From assembly GCF_014931565.1 (NCBI RefSeq), contig NZ_CP063353.1, forward strand, positions 2,232,001 to 2,296,000: a stretch of DNA of 64,000 nt. The letters run 5' to 3'. This DNA comes from Clostridium sp. 'deep sea'. Its GTDB lineage: Bacteria; Bacillota; UBA994; PWPR01. The translations under genes were made by a program, and so were the position numbers. A model generated the notes under the pieces. The model was not told the origin of the DNA, did not search any database, and saw only the letters and a list, made by a program, of their open reading frames with translations. Positions 36,632-44,541 of this stretch are shown here, piece after piece (within the stretch, counting starts at the first letter, position 1; every line of letters begins with the position of its first letter).

Positions 36632-37780
36632 TTAACCTATATTATCTAATATATTTCTTATTTCTTTTAAATCAATTCCTGCAACACCTGTGTTATTTGT
36701 CTGTAATGTTTCTCTGCTAAATGGATATGTTGATTCACCATTTAACGCTTGCTGAGCCTTTAAAGCTTCGGTTCTAAGCTCAGTTATATGTGCAACTTTC
36801 ATCTTGGTTACATTAGCTGTTATTGGTCCTTCTGCCCAGGTTGGGGCAGTTAGATTTGCAGAGGTTATGGCAGTGTTTAACTCTGTTCTTAATTCATCTA
36901 TATCTGCTTTACGTAATCTCTTTGCATTATCATCTATAACAGTAGCCCATGATGGCGCTTTATAATGACATATAGTAAGGACTTCCGATTCAATAGCAGG
37001 GCTAAACTCTTTTTTATCCCATGCTCTTACCTGTACTTTATACTCTCCAGCAGTAAGCTTACTTGTATCCCAATCGTACTCATTACTAGTATGATTGGCT
37101 GAAGTATTAACTAACATTACCCAATTTTCCCAGATATCACTCTCAGACTGTCGATAAGCATACTGTAATTCATAATAAATAGTATTATTATCTGCATCTG
37201 TTGCAACAGGCCAAGCTAATGAAATTAAAGTATTAAAGGTATTAGCTGGTGGACTAATAACCCCTGATATTACAGGATTATAATTATCTGTATAGTTGGT
37301 ATGGGTACTACAGCCAGAATTACTATGAGTATTACAACCACTATCACTATGCGTATTACAACCAGTATTAGAGTGGGTATTACAGCCTGTATCTGAATGA
37401 GTACTACAACCAGAGTTTGTATGATCATGGCAGCCAGAGTTTTTATCTGCATGGGCAGTATAACACCCTACACTACAATTACAATACTTGGCATTATTAT
37501 TATGATATTGATAGTAATTATCACAACCACTTTCACTGTAATTATTACAACCTTCAGAATAATGGTTATCATACCCATTAGAAGATCTATTATCATAACC
37601 ACAATCATAGTGATCATCATATCCTGAATTATAATGATTACTATATCCTGTATTTGTATGAAGGTTATTTAGTCGATACTCATCATAGGTATTAGGTGAT
37701 AATACAGGGTTATAAGAGTCTGTTCCAATGTTATTTTCTGTTAGGGTTGAATCTAAATACTGAACATTAGAATTAGTCAT
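36632..37780 (-). CDS. Octapeptide-repeat, Cys/Tyr/His-rich fibre-like protein
   Basis: A 382-residue protein. Residues 43-161 hold twelve 8-residue repeats of the form (N/D/S)-(S/T)-G-(Y/C)-x-x-(H/N/Y)-x, six before and six after a 23-residue insert (91-113) that has YCNCSVGCYTAH. The first four repeats have Tyr at position 4 and the last eight have Cys; the second block is mostly GC(N/S)THS. Similar words TDSYNPVLS (20-28) and TDNYNPVIS (164-172) bracket the repeats. A fibronectin-III-like domain follows (about 170-265), then two copies of an HI(D/T)ELRTE-type helix. There is no signal peptide. It lies where receptor-binding fibres sit, surrounded by radical SAM genes, so it is the prime candidate substrate. 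Confidence 0.75.
   Translation of the reverse strand: MTNSNVQYLDSTLTENNIGTDSYNPVLSPNTYDEYRLNNLHTNTGYSNHYNSGYDDHYDCGYDNRSSNGYDNHYSEGCNNYSESGCDNYYQYHNNNAKYCNCSVGCYTAHADKNSGCHDHTNSGCSTHSDTGCNTHSNTGCNTHSDSGCNTHSNSGCSTHTNYTDNYNPVISGVISPPANTFNTLISLAWPVATDADNNTIYYELQYAYRQSESDIWENWVMLVNTSANHTSNEYDWDTSKLTAGEYKVQVRAWDKKEFSPAIESEVLTICHYKAPSWATVIDDNAKRLRKADIDELRTELNTAITSANLTAPTWAEGPITANVTKMKVAHITELRTEALKAQQALNGESTYPFSRETLQTNNTGVAGIDLKEIRNILDNIG
37298..37654 (-). repeat. 24-base coding repeats of the octad domain
   Basis: DNA encoding twelve 8-residue repeats in two blocks of six. The block at 37298-37441 is more uniform than the other, suggesting recent unequal duplication. Confidence 0.8.
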
Positions 37781-37791
37781 TTGTATCACCT

Positions 37792-38076
37792 CTATCTAAT
37801 GATATCTCCAGTAATAGTAAGTGTCCCTTTAGCTCCCGATGATGAGTCATCAATCATTAATTTGGCATCTGTGATATTTGTTACTGTAATAATTTCAGTT
37901 TCTGTAAATTTAAACACAATCTTATTAGAGCTCTTAAATAGCTCCACTGCATTAAAATCTATATCTTCAAAGTTTTGATTTATGTTAATTTCAGCATTAA
38001 CTCCATCAAAATTAAAGTGCAATCCTTCAGCTTTAAAATTGTGTAAAACATCATCTATGATTATTTGCTTAATCAT
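37792..38076 (-). CDS. Small beta-rich protein of the tail insert
   Basis: A 94-residue acidic protein (MIKQIIIDDVLHNFKAEG...) predicted to be mostly beta strand, ending in SSSGAKGTLTITGDIIR. It has no cysteines or signal peptide. It abuts the stop of radical SAM D and lies 11 bases ahead of the octad-repeat gene start. It could be a fibre cap, chaperone or collar piece. No family is recognised; the 40227-40508 product is a protein of similar size and style but not clearly homologous. Confidence 0.6.
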   Translation of the reverse strand: MIKQIIIDDVLHNFKAEGLHFNFDGVNAEININQNFEDIDFNAVELFKSSNKIVFKFTETEIITVTNITDAKLMIDDSSSGAKGTLTITGDIIR

Positions 38077-39048
38077 TTATTTCACTCCTTGATATTTGTG
38101 TAATTTATATGCATGACATCCACAACTCTGGTTATTATTTCTTTTGTAAATTGTGCAGTCTTTGCATTCTTCAAACAGCTTTACTGTATATAAATCTTTG
38201 AATTTATCGTGCATATGATTTGATAACTCTTGTACATTCTTAAAGTTTGTAAGTTTAGTAGAATACTCTCTGGAGAGACCAAAACATCTTACTACATCTA
38301 AATTAGGAGAAACATCTAGTACAGTACCACAAGATCTATTTACTAAATTTATAGCACTACAGTATACCATTTCTCTTAAATCTGTATCTTCTAATAAACA
38401 TAAAGGAATACTATTGCAATCTAACCGTATGTTTTTTCTATACTTTACACTATCTTTAAAGAAGTTCTTTAGTAGAGGTATAAAGCTTTTATAGTATTCT
38501 TTAATATCAAACTCATTTGCTATTTCTACATTAGGAACAGCAATGCTCCAACGTATACTAGGAATATTAAATCTATTGGCTATATCAAATATATATTTAT
38601 AGTTCATGTTTGGCTTATAGATATTTATTCCTACTACTTCTACTATTCTCTTTTTAGCTAAATTCTCTATATTGTAAAGTAAAGTGTTATAATTTTTTTT
38701 GCCAATAATCTCTTGTTCATTACAATTTGGCAATAAGGTAACTCTTTTAGAACTAGATGCTAACAAAATTGTTTGCAGAATATTTTCATTAAAAACTGCA
38801 TTAGAGAAAATGTGCATTGCTTTAAAATGTGGATCGTTCGCAATTTTGCACACAAAATAAGCAAAATTAGGATGCAAAGTTGGCTCTCCACCTATAAATC
38901 TAATATTATTTTCACCAGCTTGCTTTAACCAATTTACTATTACTTCGAAGTTTTCTCTGTTCATATTTATTTTTTGTTTACCCATAACATCATTGGCAAA
39001 GCAATAACTACAGTTTAAATTACAATAATTATTAAGTAAGATGTTCAT
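38077..39048 (-). CDS. Radical SAM protein D
   Basis: A 323-residue radical SAM protein, distinct from A-C. The cluster motif CNLNCSYC comprises C9, C13 and C16, starting almost at the N-terminus, and IRFIGGEPTLHP near 49 is the GGE motif. The C-terminal part has scattered cysteines: VYCSAINLVNRSCG, VVRCFGLS, then EECKDCTIYK and SCGCHAYK, which may ligate an auxiliary cluster but do not follow the SPASM order cleanly. It is adjacent to the subtilase (9 bases) and the small beta protein. The different architecture suggests a second type of modification or a separate target. Confidence 0.85.
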   Translation of the reverse strand: MNILLNNYCNLNCSYCFANDVMGKQKINMNRENFEVIVNWLKQAGENNIRFIGGEPTLHPNFAYFVCKIANDPHFKAMHIFSNAVFNENILQTILLASSSKRVTLLPNCNEQEIIGKKNYNTLLYNIENLAKKRIVEVVGINIYKPNMNYKYIFDIANRFNIPSIRWSIAVPNVEIANEFDIKEYYKSFIPLLKNFFKDSVKYRKNIRLDCNSIPLCLLEDTDLREMVYCSAINLVNRSCGTVLDVSPNLDVVRCFGLSREYSTKLTNFKNVQELSNHMHDKFKDLYTVKLFEECKDCTIYKRNNNQSCGCHAYKLHKYQGVK

Positions 39049-39057
39049 TATACTCTC

Positions 39058-39960
39058 CTAAAATACCATTTTTGGTTTGTAATTACTTTCTTTTAACGAT
39101 TCAAAAACATACTTTAATGTTGGTACACCTAAACCATATTCGTTATCAAAACCTATCTCGCCTAGGTCTATTGTATTTTTAGTAAACCATTTTCTTAATT
39201 GAAATACATTATACTTAGTCCCAAAATATTTAAGCCTTAGGTGTACAAGTACTCCTATAATATTAACTGCTATAGCAGTCGCTGGAGAAGATCCACTTAA
39301 AATAGCAAATCTACCGAATGAGTATAGTGAAGGTATATTTACACTAGGACAAACGATATCTAGCTCATCACCAGTAGCACTAAATTTTGCCCTTTTTAAT
39401 GAATAATCTATTCCACCAACACATATTACCTCTTTTAATTTAGCAGGATACTCTATTTCTTGTGGGTTATTTCCGGCAGAGGCTACTAAAATAATTCCTT
39501 TATTTACGGCATTCTTTATTATTTTATGTAGCTCTATAGAATACTCTGTAGAGCCAAAAGCCATACAAACAATATCTATTTCATTTTTAATGCACCATTT
39601 TATACCATCAATAACAGTATCATGTGACATAACACCATCATCATCAGTTATTTTTACTGAGTATAAATTTGCATTTTGCAATACCCCAATTTCTTTTCCT
39701 GCTATTAAACCAGCTATATATGTGCCATGCCCTACTCTATCAACTGTATTAACTTGAGAATTAGTTAGTACATTAAATGTACCATTTAATCTATTAACCA
39801 AATTGGCATGTTTATGGTCAACACCAGAATCCATTATCGCTATTTTAAGTAACTCACCTTTAGCAATAGTGTTTAAAGGATAAACATATGATTCTTTGTA
39901 AAATTTTTTTAAATCGTTTAAAGTATTAAGTTTATTTATATTTTTATAAATTGCTGACAT
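39058..39960 (-). CDS. Subtilisin-family (S8) serine protease, cytoplasmic
   Basis: A 300-residue S8 peptidase. Catalytic residues are D44 in IAIMDSGVDHK, H78 in RVGHGTYIAG, oxyanion N164 in VASAGNN, and S225 in SGSSPATAIA. There is no signal peptide and only a short N-terminal region instead of a long prodomain. Located between fibre adaptor and radical SAM D, it is likely to act inside the cell, either cutting a leader from the modified protein or processing a fibre. Its family is otherwise common in RiPP operons (PatA/LanP types). RBS is weak and overlaps a Met-poor leader. Confidence 0.9.
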   Translation of the reverse strand: MSAIYKNINKLNTLNDLKKFYKESYVYPLNTIAKGELLKIAIMDSGVDHKHANLVNRLNGTFNVLTNSQVNTVDRVGHGTYIAGLIAGKEIGVLQNANLYSVKITDDDGVMSHDTVIDGIKWCIKNEIDIVCMAFGSTEYSIELHKIIKNAVNKGIILVASAGNNPQEIEYPAKLKEVICVGGIDYSLKRAKFSATGDELDIVCPSVNIPSLYSFGRFAILSGSSPATAIAVNIIGVLVHLRLKYFGTKYNVFQLRKWFTKNTIDLGEIGFDNEYGLGVPTLKYVFESLKESNYKPKMVF

Positions 39961-39976
39961 AGCTTACACCTACATT

Positions 39977-40225
39977 CTATGCATAGGTACCTTCTACAAC
40001 CCATGTTGATCCATCCCAAAACTTCTTTACATAAGGTGTGTTTGAAGTATCTATCCACATTTTATAAATTGATGTGTCTGGCTCTACTGCTCCCTCATAA
40101 ACAGGACTTAGATTATTAAATATTCCTACTACATCAGATACACCTTTTTCAATTCTATTAAAATCATGTTCTGTAACAATATCATTTTTTTGCCAATTAG
40201 TTTTTGAAGTATAGTCAAGTGGCAT
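39977..40225 (-). CDS. Short tail fibre adaptor protein
   Basis: An 82-residue protein. Residues 7-30 (SKTNWQKNDIVTEHDFNRIE) match the N-terminus of the 31050-31673 fibre. The second half (GAVEPDTSIYKMWIDTSNTP, then KFWDGSTWV) is a fibre-surface motif frequent in Firmicute phage tails. It may be a stub adaptor that links the baseplate to a separately encoded fibre, or a fibre truncated by insertion of the radical SAM module. Start ATG 40225 follows GAGGGGTG. Confidence 0.7.
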   Translation of the reverse strand: MPLDYTSKTNWQKNDIVTEHDFNRIEKGVSDVVGIFNNLSPVYEGAVEPDTSIYKMWIDTSNTPYVKKFWDGSTWVVEGTYA

Positions 40226-40226
40226 A

Positions 40227-40508
40227 TTATTCACCCCTCACTGTAATACGGTATATAAGTGTTGTTTCTGCTCTAATAATAGGAATATTAACATTGTTGT
40301 TTGATATTATAGTTCCATCACTTAAGCGACACTTAAAGTTTGTTAAATTTTTAATACTACTTGGTATTTTTAACTCAAGTTCAACAACATTTTCAGTTAC
40401 TTGTTTATACAAAAAACTACTGATGACTTCAGTGTCATTCAGTAGTATATCGTGCATATCTGTATTCAACCTATTAGTAACTGAATTTAAATAAATACTA
40501 TTAATCAA
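40227..40508 (-). CDS. Baseplate/tail-associated protein, unknown
   Basis: A 93-residue beta-rich protein with no recognised domain. It overlaps the DUF2313 gene by 8 bases at its start and ends one base before the fibre adaptor start codon, so it belongs to the baseplate-fibre transition of the tail operon. Confidence 0.6.
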   Translation of the reverse strand: MINSIYLNSVTNRLNTDMHDILLNDTEVISSFLYKQVTENVVELELKIPSSIKNLTNFKCRLSDGTIISNNNVNIPIIRAETTLIYRITVRGE

Positions 40509-41082
40509 TAATTGTCACCTCGTTTACTAACTCACCAAATTTTGAATTACCTAAAGACCACAAGCCTAGCTTAGTGTATCGATCATACTCTTTAATCATG
40601 GCTTTTTCATCAAATAAAATTCTATTTTCATCAGCCACCCCAATTTCACATACCATATTAGCTGGTAAATATACATTAACAGTACGATCCATTTCATTAA
40701 TAATATCTGCATCTTTAGCTGGCATGTTAACCTTTACTTTGTACTCTGCTACTACAGGTTTAATTGTTACCTGTCGACCTTCGGCCATAGCACTAATTTG
40801 CTCTTCTAAAAATTTCATAGTAAACGGAGGACGAGTGCTATAACGGTTAATTATACGTAAACGTCTAAAGTCTAAACTCTCTCCCCCTAAACTATCTATC
40901 CCTAGTTCATTCTCACGTTTTTTTAGAGTTTCGGTAGAGGTAGCTACAAACTGGTTATCTAAAATCCATTTTAATGCTGTCTTTAGCTTATCTATTTCAT
41001 TTCCCTCTGAATTCATTAATGCTTGAATTTCAGGAAACTGTTTATAGTAGTTTGGTAAGTATTTTAATAATTTATGAGACAT
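40501..41082 (-). CDS. DUF2313 tail protein (XkdU/YmfQ-like)
   Basis: A 193-residue protein starting SHKLLKYLPNYYKQFPEIQ, the typical opening of DUF2313 (YmfQ/XkdU) proteins, which cap the baseplate wedge after the gpJ homologue in PBSX and Mu-like tails. The middle block RRLRIINRYSTRPPFTMKFL and the C-terminal VYLPANM beta region fit. It overlaps the baseplate J gene by 11 bases. Confidence 0.85.
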   Translation of the reverse strand: MSHKLLKYLPNYYKQFPEIQALMNSEGNEIDKLKTALKWILDNQFVATSTETLKKRENELGIDSLGGESLDFRRLRIINRYSTRPPFTMKFLEEQISAMAEGRQVTIKPVVAEYKVKVNMPAKDADIINEMDRTVNVYLPANMVCEIGVADENRILFDEKAMIKEYDRYTKLGLWSLGNSKFGELVNEVTIID

Positions 41083-42124
41083 TGATAGTCACCGTCCCTA
41101 ATACAGGAACCTCAGTTTCACTTATAGTTAGATTAGAAGTATTACTATTTAATAATAAACTAGTGATGTCATTAATTCCTTTAATTCCTAATATGGCTGA
41201 ATTAACGTAAGAAACTCTTACCGTAGTTTTACTGAAAGAAATTGATTTAAAGTATTTTTTTATTTCATTTTCTACCTCAGGTTTTACATCTGCCTCAGAA
41301 TAACCCTCTGCTAGTTCTAAGGTTGTCTCTATATTAATTTGTGCTGCCGTAACTGGTTCAGCTGTAAATACATGACCTATTGGAACTAATCCATAACCTT
41401 TTCCGTTTTTATCTGGATCAAGTTCATTCTGTACTTTTTGAATTAATTCAGCACTAGGTACACCCATTAAAGTGTCAACTATTACAGCTTTTACGGTTCC
41501 AGCACCGTTCCATAAAGGAAAAATTTTTGCATCTCCAACACCATCAATTTTTAAAACCCAATCACGGTATTGATTTACATTACCACCATAAGTGGGTTCA
41601 TTGATTATTCGCAAATAACGCTGATAAAGAGCATCGTCGCTTTCTTCATTTTCACCAGGTATAACAATGTCTGTTAAATTAGCTGAAACTAAATCTGGCA
41701 ACTCAGTGATTGGTATTAGTTTACCTACATCTCTATTACCAATCTCACCACTTATTTCACACTCAACAATTACATTATCTTGACCTGCTGAAATATCTGC
41801 CACAATATAAGTAAGTTCATTTAAACTGTATCTGTCACCAATAGCTGGAGTGGCTCCCTCAAATACTACTTTTCGTTTTGCCTTTGTGGCAGCTAATCTA
41901 TTAACTCCAAACTCTGCACAACGACGTGTTAAATAACTACCACTAGCAGTATCCGCAAAGGTTAGTTGTAAAACATTCTCTAGGTTTAAATAAGCCTCAG
42001 TTAATTCTATAGCTGCAGGTGCTAAGGCATCGTAAATAATACTGCCTTGGCGTTTATCTATATTACTAGGAACTTCATTTAACATTGATTGCAAAATAGA
42101 CTCATATGTTTTATGCTCATACAC
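41072..42124 (-). CDS. Baseplate J-like protein (XkdT-like)
   Basis: A 350-residue gpJ-family baseplate wedge protein. Recognisable blocks: TYESILQSMLNEVPSNIDKRQGS at the start, ASGSYLTRRCAEFGVNR near 90, and GGNVNQYRDWVLKIDGVGDAKIFPLW near 180. It forms the wedge that links the hub to the fibres and triggers sheath contraction. It overlaps both neighbours, as is normal for PBSX-type tail operons. Confidence 0.92.
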   Translation of the reverse strand: MYEHKTYESILQSMLNEVPSNIDKRQGSIIYDALAPAAIELTEAYLNLENVLQLTFADTASGSYLTRRCAEFGVNRLAATKAKRKVVFEGATPAIGDRYSLNELTYIVADISAGQDNVIVECEISGEIGNRDVGKLIPITELPDLVSANLTDIVIPGENEESDDALYQRYLRIINEPTYGGNVNQYRDWVLKIDGVGDAKIFPLWNGAGTVKAVIVDTLMGVPSAELIQKVQNELDPDKNGKGYGLVPIGHVFTAEPVTAAQINIETTLELAEGYSEADVKPEVENEIKKYFKSISFSKTTVRVSYVNSAILGIKGINDITSLLLNSNTSNLTISETEVPVLGTVTINVS

Positions 42125-42524
42125 TTACAATCACCTCCATATCTATATCGCCTTCAATACTTAATACTGTAAATTTAATTGGTACTTTGCCAGTTAAGTT
42201 ATCGTTAAAAACAAAGTTAGTTACATCCAAAATCCTGTCATCTACTATTAGGGCATCTTTAATAATTCTTCTTAACTCTGCTTTAATATAGTCACTATTT
42301 TTTCCTACTAGGCTATTTATTTCGTGACCATAATCCCAATCGTAAATTAAAAAACGATACCTTTCTGTGTTTAGTATTTTTATAACTGTTTGACTAATAG
42401 CATGAATTCCATCTACATTGCCAACTATTCTTTTATTACTAAAATCTAGTTTATAGGTTTTGCTTGGGAATCTACTATCATCTATATTTACGCTTAATGC
42501 ATTATTACTTGGTATTAAAGCCAT
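42117..42524 (-). CDS. DUF2634 baseplate protein (XkdS-like)
   Basis: A 135-residue protein of the gp25/DUF2634 type. The segment ISQTVIKILNTERYRFLIYDWDYGHEI near 45-70 is the family core, a lysozyme-like baseplate wedge subunit. It lies between the DUF2577 and baseplate J genes, the same order as xkdR-xkdS-xkdT in PBSX. Start ATG 42524 follows GGTGGTG; the preceding gene ends three bases upstream. Confidence 0.88.
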   Translation of the reverse strand: MALIPSNNALSVNIDDSRFPSKTYKLDFSNKRIVGNVDGIHAISQTVIKILNTERYRFLIYDWDYGHEINSLVGKNSDYIKAELRRIIKDALIVDDRILDVTNFVFNDNLTGKVPIKFTVLSIEGDIDMEVIVSV

Positions 42525-42526
42525 AA

Positions 42527-42910
42527 TCACACCACCTTATCTAATACAATATATTTTTGTCCACCTTGAATACGTAATAGAATAACTCTATCATTTACAG
42601 CTAAGGCACTCGAAACCTCTATATTACTTAAATCACTACTATTAGCTTTTGGTGGTTCGGTGTCTTTATTAATTGAATTTGAACCGTCATTATCTTCGTA
42701 TTGATGGGTATGATTAAGGTTTAGACTTTTTGATTGTAATCTATGAGTTAGTATTAAGAAATCTTTGTCTATAATGAATCTCTGATCAACTTTTATTTGT
42801 AAAGGATTAGCATCTATTACTAAACCAAACATCACAGCAATACCTTGCTGTGATTCAGAAACATTCGTGTTTATTGTTTTTATCATGTTAACTAATTTAC
42901 TTGCACTCAT
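42527..42910 (-). CDS. DUF2577 tail protein (XkdR-like)
   Basis: A 127-residue DUF2577 protein: GIAVMFGLVIDANPLQIKVDQRFII near residues 23-47 and a polar loop with NHTHQYEDNDG, then ALAVNDRVILLRIQGGQKYIVLD. The fold is related to the OB-like gpV/central spike region. The start codon follows one base after the hub gene stop. Confidence 0.85.
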   Translation of the reverse strand: MSASKLVNMIKTINTNVSESQQGIAVMFGLVIDANPLQIKVDQRFIIDKDFLILTHRLQSKSLNLNHTHQYEDNDGSNSINKDTEPPKANSSDLSNIEVSSALAVNDRVILLRIQGGQKYIVLDKVV

Positions 42911-43867
42911 TTATATCACCTTCAAAGTTAAACTCATAGTATGTTGTCCACCATTAAAATTATGGCTACAATCATCTGTTATTAATAGTTGCTTTCTATT
43001 AAGATCTTTTATGTTAATATATATGGCATTACCAGCTCTAATTCGTAAGTCTCCTACAGCGTCTAGTTGTAAGCTTAGAGCTGATCTATTTTTATTTGAT
43101 AATAGTTGTTTTGCTCTCTCTTGAATTTGAGCTTCATTTAACTTTTCTGAAACCTTTTCGTAGTACTGTAGAGTTCCCCAACTTATAATATTTGATTTAT
43201 CTTGAACAATATAGGCCTCTCTTTTACCGGTTTTTTCGTTATCTTTAACTAGTTTTATTTTATTAAAGCTATCTTTATCTATATTTTGCTCATAGTTATA
43301 ACCTGTCATTAAAGAGCTATCTCCTATAATAACTGGTAGTCTCATATCTTCAATATCTCGTAAAACTAACTTGCCAAAATCATCGTAAAAAACAAATAAT
43401 TTTCCGGTATTAATTAAGGTTAAATCAAGGGCTTTATAAATAATATCTATTAGAGATTGGCTATCTTCAACCATAGCAGGAATTAAGTACTTAGTGTTAG
43501 CTAAATTACCAACTTTAAGTTGAAAATCTGATGTTATTCTTTTTATTATTTGATCAGCTCTTTTTGCCTTAAACACATATGTTTCTTTATTTAAAAGATA
43601 TCTCACTTGGTCATAAGCTGTTATAGAGGCCTTATTATCTTGATTGTACTGTATACTAAAAATGTACCCATAAAAAATATTTTTATTATTGTACTTAAAC
43701 CTTATAATACTCCCGTTTTCAAGCAAACTAATATTTTCACTTATCATTGAAAAAGTTAGGGTACTTGCTTTGCCAACTCGAAGTGTTTGCCATTTTATAT
43801 CTTCAACAATATTTGAGATATTATATACCTTGCCGCTTTTGGAGTTTTGTAAATAAAGCTCTATCAT
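42911..43867 (-). CDS. Tail hub protein (XkdQ-like)
   Basis: A 318-residue gpD/gp27-type hub protein. It starts IELYLQNSKSGKVYNISNIVEDIKW, as in XkdQ, with GKASTLTFSM near 32, YNQDNKASITAYDQVRYLLNK near 75 and a C-terminal RAGNAIYINIKDLN. The trimeric hub joins tube and spike. It overlaps the LysM gene by 4 bases. Confidence 0.88.
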   Translation of the reverse strand: MIELYLQNSKSGKVYNISNIVEDIKWQTLRVGKASTLTFSMISENISLLENGSIIRFKYNNKNIFYGYIFSIQYNQDNKASITAYDQVRYLLNKETYVFKAKRADQIIKRITSDFQLKVGNLANTKYLIPAMVEDSQSLIDIIYKALDLTLINTGKLFVFYDDFGKLVLRDIEDMRLPVIIGDSSLMTGYNYEQNIDKDSFNKIKLVKDNEKTGKREAYIVQDKSNIISWGTLQYYEKVSEKLNEAQIQERAKQLLSNKNRSALSLQLDAVGDLRIRAGNAIYINIKDLNRKQLLITDDCSHNFNGGQHTMSLTLKVI

Positions 43868-44541
43868 CCTCTTACATCTCCATCTGGTAACTTTATAACT
43901 TGACCGGCATAGATATCCGTATAGCTATAAATATTGTTTTCTTTTTGAATATTTTTAGCCTTGTTACCATCGTTTAGCTCTTTTTTAGCAATAGAAAATA
44001 ATGTATCTCCTTTTTTGGCAATGTATTTTTTGGCTACTTCTTTGGTTTGAGTTCTTTTTTTAGCTTTATTCTTTATTACTACTTTACTAGATTTTTTACT
44101 AGAAATTACCGAAACCTCTTGAGCACTAAACTCACGATATTCTTTGATATTCATTTTATAAAAAATATCGCCTGGTTGGCCTGCTTTTTCCTCAAACTCA
44201 AACTGTTCAAGTAAACATAAAATATTAATTGGAGTAGCACTACCACATATTACTATTCTTAATATTTTTTTTGCTGTTTTCCATTGCAATAGCTTTTCTA
44301 CATAGTATTTTGGCTCGAAATGAGACTCTGCTGTTACATATGGGCCAGCATACTTTGGGAAAAAGCTTTCTATACTAAGAGATAATAGCTTTCTGTCTTC
44401 AGGAACTATTATTTCGCCAAAGTTTACGATATTATGTGTTTTACTGTTACCATCATGAGATATAGGTAAGCTTTTAGGTAAAACAGGTAGCTCGATAACT
44501 TCGGAGTTATCTTTTAACCCTATATACATACGATAGGTCAT
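43864..44541 (-). CDS. LysM-containing tail protein (XkdP-like)
   Basis: A 225-residue protein. The N-terminal part (1-150) carries the DUF1371-like block LPKSLPISHDGNSKTHNIVNFGEI of XkdP. The C-terminal LysM domain (about 170-222) has KYIAKKGDTLFSIAKKELNDG and IYAGQVIKLP. It is thought to sit between tape measure and hub, gripping the baseplate or cell wall. It overlaps both neighbours by 4 bases. Confidence 0.88.
   Translation of the reverse strand: MTYRMYIGLKDNSEVIELPVLPKSLPISHDGNSKTHNIVNFGEIIVPEDRKLLSLSIESFFPKYAGPYVTAESHFEPKYYVEKLLQWKTAKKILRIVICGSATPINILCLLEQFEFEEKAGQPGDIFYKMNIKEYREFSAQEVSVISSKKSSKVVIKNKAKKRTQTKEVAKKYIAKKGDTLFSIAKKELNDGNKAKNIQKENNIYSYTDIYAGQVIKLPDGDVRG

Noticed and set aside
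37270-37627. Open frames antisense or shifted within the octad-repeat gene
   Set aside because: They are shadow frames of a low-complexity repeat (Ile/Val/Thr-rich translations) with no ribosome site.
36632-37780. His-Xaa-Ser (HXS) type substrate
   Set aside because: The repeats read T-H-S with Gly-Cys, not H-x-S, and no HxsD-like gene is seen; the similarity is superficial.
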